Of a stretch of DNA of 64,000 nucleotides, positions 61,065 through 64,000 are shown piece after piece. Under the pieces are notes generated by a model. The model was not told the origin of the DNA, made no database searches, and worked only from the letters and a program-made list of their open reading frames with translations. Source of the stretch: VBDM01 sp035519135 (GTDB lineage Bacteria > Pseudomonadota > Gammaproteobacteria > Burkholderiales > SG8-39); assembly GCA_035519135.1 (NCBI GenBank), contig DATIWX010000092.1, forward strand, positions 26,294-90,293, written 5' to 3'. The position numbers and the translations under genes are program-made. Each line of letters opens with the position of its first letter. Position 1 is the stretch's first letter.

Positions 61065-61471
61065 CGCGGGTTCTGGCGGACACGGGTTTTCTCGTTGCGC
61101 TGTTTCATCCCGCGGACCGGCTCGCCCCTGCCGCGCGCTCGTACCTGCGCGGGCACCGCCATCCGCTGGCTACGGTCGCGCCGGTGATCGCGGAAACCTG
61201 CTTTTTCCTGTCCAGCGCGGAAAAAGCGGAGCTGCTGGACTGGGCCCAGCGCGGCGGCATCGCGGTCATCGAGACACCCGTCGAGTCCTATCCGGAAATC
61301 GCCGCCATTATCGCGCGCTACGCCGATCGCGACATCGATCTTGCCGACGCGGCGCTGATCTGGCTCGCCAACGCGAGCGGCCAGCATCGCGTCCTCACGG
61401 TGGACGAACGCGACTTCTCGGCCTACCGGCTCAAACAGGGCAAGCGCTTCGATCGAGTGAAATGGACCTGA
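61061..61471 (+). CDS. PIN-domain toxin (VapC-like)
   Basis: PIN nuclease of 136 residues. Metal-binding acids are expected in VLADTGFLVALFHPAD, APVIAETCFFL, IDLADAALIWLAN and VLTVDERDFSAYR. The GTG start at 61061 overlaps the antitoxin stop. VapC-type toxins cleave tRNA or rRNA. It forms a standard module with the preceding ribbon-helix-helix gene. Confidence 0.88.
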   Translation: MTRVLADTGFLVALFHPADRLAPAARSYLRGHRHPLATVAPVIAETCFFLSSAEKAELLDWAQRGGIAVIETPVESYPEIAAIIARYADRDIDLADAALIWLANASGQHRVLTVDERDFSAYRLKQGKRFDRVKWT

Positions 61472-61477
61472 GGTCGC

Positions 61478-62299
61478 TCAGCGGATGCCGAGCACGGCCT
61501 TGATGCTTTTCATCAGCACGTCGAGCTTGAACGGCTTGGTGATGTAGCCGTTGGCGTCGGCGGCGAGCGCGCGCATGACGTCCTCCCGCGCCGACATCGC
61601 CGTGACCATGATGACGGGGATCTGCTTCAGCGCCGGGTGGCTGCGCAGGCGCTGGAGGATGTCGAAGCCGCTGCCGCCGGGGAGCATCACGTCGAGCAGG
61701 ATCAGGTCCGGGACCGGGGGCTTGCGCAATTCCGCGCCGACCTCGTCGCGGTTGGCCGCCACGCGTGGGGCGAAGCGCTCCAGCTCGAGAAACTTGCGCA
61801 TCGCCGACGACAGCGCCGGCTCGTCCTCGACGATCAGCACCGAGTAGGCGCCGCCGGAAGAGGGCTTCGCGGTCGAGCGCGCCTGGCGGGCGATGCGCAC
61901 GGCGTAGCCCTGCTCCTTCATCAGCGCCATCGTGCTCTGGGCCTCCTCCAGCCTCGCGGCGAAATCCTCCTCTTTTTGCGCTCTCGCGGTCGCGGGATCG
62001 GGCGGGACATAGGAGGAGAAATCGAGCGAGCTCAGGTCGGCGCTGGCGGCGCCTGCGGCGGGCTTCGCCGGCACGATGAAACCCTTCTGCTGGAGATCGA
62101 GAACCGTCCTGCCGAGCAGCGTCTCCGGCACGTCCTTCAGGTTCTTCGCGATCTGCCCGAAATTGAGCTTGCCGTCGGCGAGCACCAGGAAGCGCAGCGC
62201 GTCCGAGAACAGCGCCGTGGTCCCGCCCTTCAGCTGCTGCCGGCCGGCCTCGCTGAGCTCGTAGACGGTGTCGGGAGTGGGAGAAGAAGGCGCGTTCAT
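61478..62299 (-). CDS. Response regulator with C-terminal receiver domain
   Basis: Cytoplasmic protein of 273 residues with reversed domain order. The first 80 residues (VYELSEAGRQQLKGGTTALF, then LNFGQIAKNLKDVPETLLGR) look like a small helical, winged-helix-like domain. A Pro/Ala-rich linker and a possible coiled coil follow. The receiver domain starts near residue 150 with YSVLIVEDEPALSSAM, carries the phospho-acceptor in LILLDVMLPGGSGF and ends with the lysine in YITKPFKLD. No kinase is adjacent. An FNR-like palindrome lies 135 bases upstream. Confidence 0.87.
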   Translation of the reverse strand: MNAPSSPTPDTVYELSEAGRQQLKGGTTALFSDALRFLVLADGKLNFGQIAKNLKDVPETLLGRTVLDLQQKGFIVPAKPAAGAASADLSSLDFSSYVPPDPATARAQKEEDFAARLEEAQSTMALMKEQGYAVRIARQARSTAKPSSGGAYSVLIVEDEPALSSAMRKFLELERFAPRVAANRDEVGAELRKPPVPDLILLDVMLPGGSGFDILQRLRSHPALKQIPVIMVTAMSAREDVMRALAADANGYITKPFKLDVLMKSIKAVLGIR

Positions 62300-62432
62300 G
62301 GAAAAGCTATCCGGGAGACCAGCGGTCGCGAAACGTACCTGTGCATTTTACCCGCCGCAGATCGGGCGGCCAGCTCGGCCCGCGCGGGCACGTGACATTT
62401 GAGCGGCCGCTCGCCGAAAGATTCAATCCTCT

Positions 62433-62446
62433 TTGACCCAGGTCAA
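62433..62446. promoter_or_regulatory. FNR/FixK-like palindrome
   Basis: TTGACCCAGGTCAA is a perfect five-base inverted repeat with a four-base spacer, the format of FNR, Dnr and FixK sites. It lies in the 187-base gap between the response-regulator start (62299) and the stop of the MetE-like gene (62487). A matching -10 box for the minus strand is not clear, so activation is not proven by geometry. Confidence 0.5.
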
Positions 62447-62486
62447 GCGAATAACGGAACGGCCTGCGCCGTCCTTTAGCCCCCGC

Positions 62487-63587
62487 TCAGCCCCACACCT
62501 CGCGCGCGACTTCGACCACGCGCTCGAGCTTCTTCCACTGCTCGTCGATCGACAGCGCGTTGCCGTGGTGGGTGCTGGCGAAGCCGCACTGCGGCGACAG
62601 GCACAGGTTCTCCAGCGGCACGAACTTCGCGGCCGCGTCGATGCGCCGCTTGAGCTCGTCCTTGGACTCGAGCGCCCCGGTCTTGGTGGTCACCAGGCCC
62701 AGCACCACTTTCTTGCTCTTCGGCAGCAGCCGCAGCGGCTCGAAGCTCCCCGCGCGCTCCGAGTCGTACTCCATGAAGTAGGCGTCCACCTTGGTCGAGA
62801 ACATCGCCTCGATCACGCGGTCCTGGTAGCCGCCCGCGGCGAACCAGGTGCTCCTGAAGTTGCCGCGGCAGGTGTGCATCGTGACCCTCATGCCTCGCGG
62901 CCGGTCGGCGAGCGCGGCGTCGATCGCCCCGGCGTAGGCGCGCGCGAGGGTCGCCGGGTCGTCGCCGTGGGCGCGGAAGTTCTCCAGCACCTTGTCGTCG
63001 CACAGGTACGAGAAGGAGACGTCGTCGAGCTGCAGGTAGGTGCAGCCGGCCTTGGCGATGTGGCCGATCGCTATTCGCCACGCTTCGCCGGCGTCCGCCC
63101 AGAACTCGTCCATCTCCGGGTAGGCCTCGCGCGAGATCGCGTTGCGTCCGCCGCGGAAGTGCAGGGTCGAGGGCGCGGGGATGCACAGCTTCGGCGTTTT
63201 CTTCGCGACCGATTTCAGGAACCTGAAGTGGTCGGTCATGATCGGCTTGGCGCAGCGCAGCTTGCCCGTGACCGTCGCCATCGGCGGAATGTCCTCGGCC
63301 TGGAAGTTCATCCCGGTGGCGGCTTTCAGCGTCACGCCCTCGAGCTGCCTGGCGAAATCCAGGTGCCAGAAATCGCGCCGGTACTCGCCGTCGGTGATCC
63401 CCTGCAGGCCGATCGCCTCCTGCTTCTTCACCGCCGCGCGGATGCACTCGTCCTCGACCGCTTTCAGCCAGTCGGCCGGGAGCTTCCCGGCTTTCGCCCG
63501 CGCGCGCGCCGCGACCAGCTCGGGCGGTCGCAGCAGGCTGCCGACCTGGTCGGCGCGGAAAGGCGGCCTGGCGCTACTTTTTGGCAC
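62487..63587 (-). CDS. Cobalamin-independent methionine synthase-like protein (MetE C-domain type)
   Basis: Zinc-dependent methyltransferase-like protein of 366 residues, equal to the C-terminal half of MetE. Zinc ligands are visible as the HxC of VTMHTCRGNF and the cysteine of LCLSPQCGFAST. TYLQLDDVSFSYL replaces the QxDEP segment of MetE. Such short forms use other methyl donors or acceptors, for instance in the MetE core group. It overlaps the glutaredoxin-like gene by 14 bases. Confidence 0.88.
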   Translation of the reverse strand: MPKSSARPPFRADQVGSLLRPPELVAARARAKAGKLPADWLKAVEDECIRAAVKKQEAIGLQGITDGEYRRDFWHLDFARQLEGVTLKAATGMNFQAEDIPPMATVTGKLRCAKPIMTDHFRFLKSVAKKTPKLCIPAPSTLHFRGGRNAISREAYPEMDEFWADAGEAWRIAIGHIAKAGCTYLQLDDVSFSYLCDDKVLENFRAHGDDPATLARAYAGAIDAALADRPRGMRVTMHTCRGNFRSTWFAAGGYQDRVIEAMFSTKVDAYFMEYDSERAGSFEPLRLLPKSKKVVLGLVTTKTGALESKDELKRRIDAAAKFVPLENLCLSPQCGFASTHHGNALSIDEQWKKLERVVEVAREVWG

Positions 63588-63936
63588 CCACCTCTCCCTT
63601 CGCGATCAGGCGCTCGAGATCGTCCGCGCCGCCGATGAGCACGCCCTTCACGAACACCATGGGGAAGGTGGGCCAGCCGGTCCACAGCTTGAGCGGCAGG
63701 CGCCGGCGGTACTGGCCGAGATAGCTGCCGTACTCGATGTACTTGTACGCGAGCCCGGCCGCGTCGAGGAGCTTCCGCGCCTTCCTCGGAAACGGATTCA
63801 TGCCCATCCCGACCACCACGATCTCGTTCGCCGCCACCGCCGCCTGGACTTCCTTCACCACGTCGGAGCGGTAATTCGCGACCTTCTCGCGCACCGCGGG
63901 ATGGATTCGCTCTTCGGGGAGGATGGGGCGGGGCAT
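63574..63936 (-). CDS. Cysteine-free glutaredoxin-like protein
   Basis: One hundred and twenty residues with a glutaredoxin-like fold: EIVVVGMGMNPFPRKARKLL, then YKYIEYGSYLGQYRRRLPLK, WTGWPTFPMVFVKGVLIGG and DDLERLIAKGE. The TFPMVFVKG strand with its cis-proline and the GGADDLERL end match glutaredoxin closely. The CPYC site is replaced by NPFP, and the protein has no cysteine at all, so it cannot do dithiol exchange. A GAGGAG site precedes the ATG. It overlaps the next gene, a MetE-like protein, by 14 bases. Confidence 0.78.
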   Translation of the reverse strand: MPRPILPEERIHPAVREKVANYRSDVVKEVQAAVAANEIVVVGMGMNPFPRKARKLLDAAGLAYKYIEYGSYLGQYRRRLPLKLWTGWPTFPMVFVKGVLIGGADDLERLIAKGEVGAKK

Positions 63937-64000
63937 GGGTTACTCCTCTGCAGTTCCGAAAAACGGCAGTGATCCGGCGTCGCGATCACCGAAGAATCTA

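Overview
This 64 kb window is ordinary chromosome from a high-GC betaproteobacterium. The evidence is the gene order mrcA-cyaY-lptM-lysA, the block cytochrome c4-engB-hemB-dsbD-cutA, and the many Bug/TctC periplasmic receptors and CaiB/BaiF CoA-transferases typical of Burkholderiales and their relatives. There are no rRNAs, tRNAs, CRISPR arrays, insertion sequences or prophage genes that I can see. Coding density is very high, and no gap between genes exceeds about 300 bases.

Layout. 1-3.6 kb: end of PBP1A, frataxin CyaY, lipoprotein LptM and LysA. 3.8-8.1 kb: an RND efflux adaptor and pump. 8.1-9.5 kb: an ECF sigma/anti-sigma pair with a possible autoregulatory promoter. 9.5-16.2 kb: cytochrome c4, EngB, a structured RNA candidate, HemB, DsbD, CutA, an NAD epimerase-like protein and a ferredoxin-reductase. 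16.2-23.4 kb: a branched-chain amino-acid-type ABC transporter (livKHMGF) preceded by a small cytochrome c and a YyaL-type protein. 23.4-31.2 kb: a FecR-domain protein, IlvD, Lgt, a YdcH protein, a TauE-like exporter, a YdiJ-like flavo-iron-sulfur dehydrogenase and a FrnE-like protein. 31.3-36.5 kb: a compact operon of aminotransferase, tctCBA carboxylate transporter, crotonase and a small exported protein. 36.6-45.4 kb: an ArsR-type regulator with a candidate operator, two small enzymes, a CaiB transferase divergent from an acyl-CoA dehydrogenase broken by an in-frame stop, a Bug receptor, a TRAP transporter, and a cytidylate-kinase/BON fusion behind an FNR-like box. 45.6-54.3 kb: hydrolase, CoA-transferase, GlpD, a two-component system and an orphan ABC receptor. 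54.5-64 kb: two small unknown proteins, GshA, an extradiol-dioxygenase/Bug/DUF1330 operon, tandem FKBPs, two PIN toxins around one ribbon-helix-helix antitoxin, a response regulator, a MetE-like protein and a cysteine-free glutaredoxin-like protein.

Functionally the window combines housekeeping (cell wall, heme, glutathione, lipoprotein maturation) with scavenging of organic acids: two Bug receptors without their own permease, one complete TTT system, one TRAP system, two ABC receptors and two CoA-transferases. The observations most worth following up are: a candidate betaproteobacterial toxic small RNA with an exposed Shine-Dalgarno loop that overlaps the 3' end of engB (10.89-10.99 kb); a dispersed inverted-repeat element that has become part of the signal-peptide code of a Bug receptor (58.29-58.37 kb); the nonsense codon in the acyl-CoA dehydrogenase (40,606); two near-identical FNR/FixK-like palindromes; and a glutaredoxin-fold protein without any cysteine. 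No clearly new multi-gene system stands out; the candidates above are individual signals.
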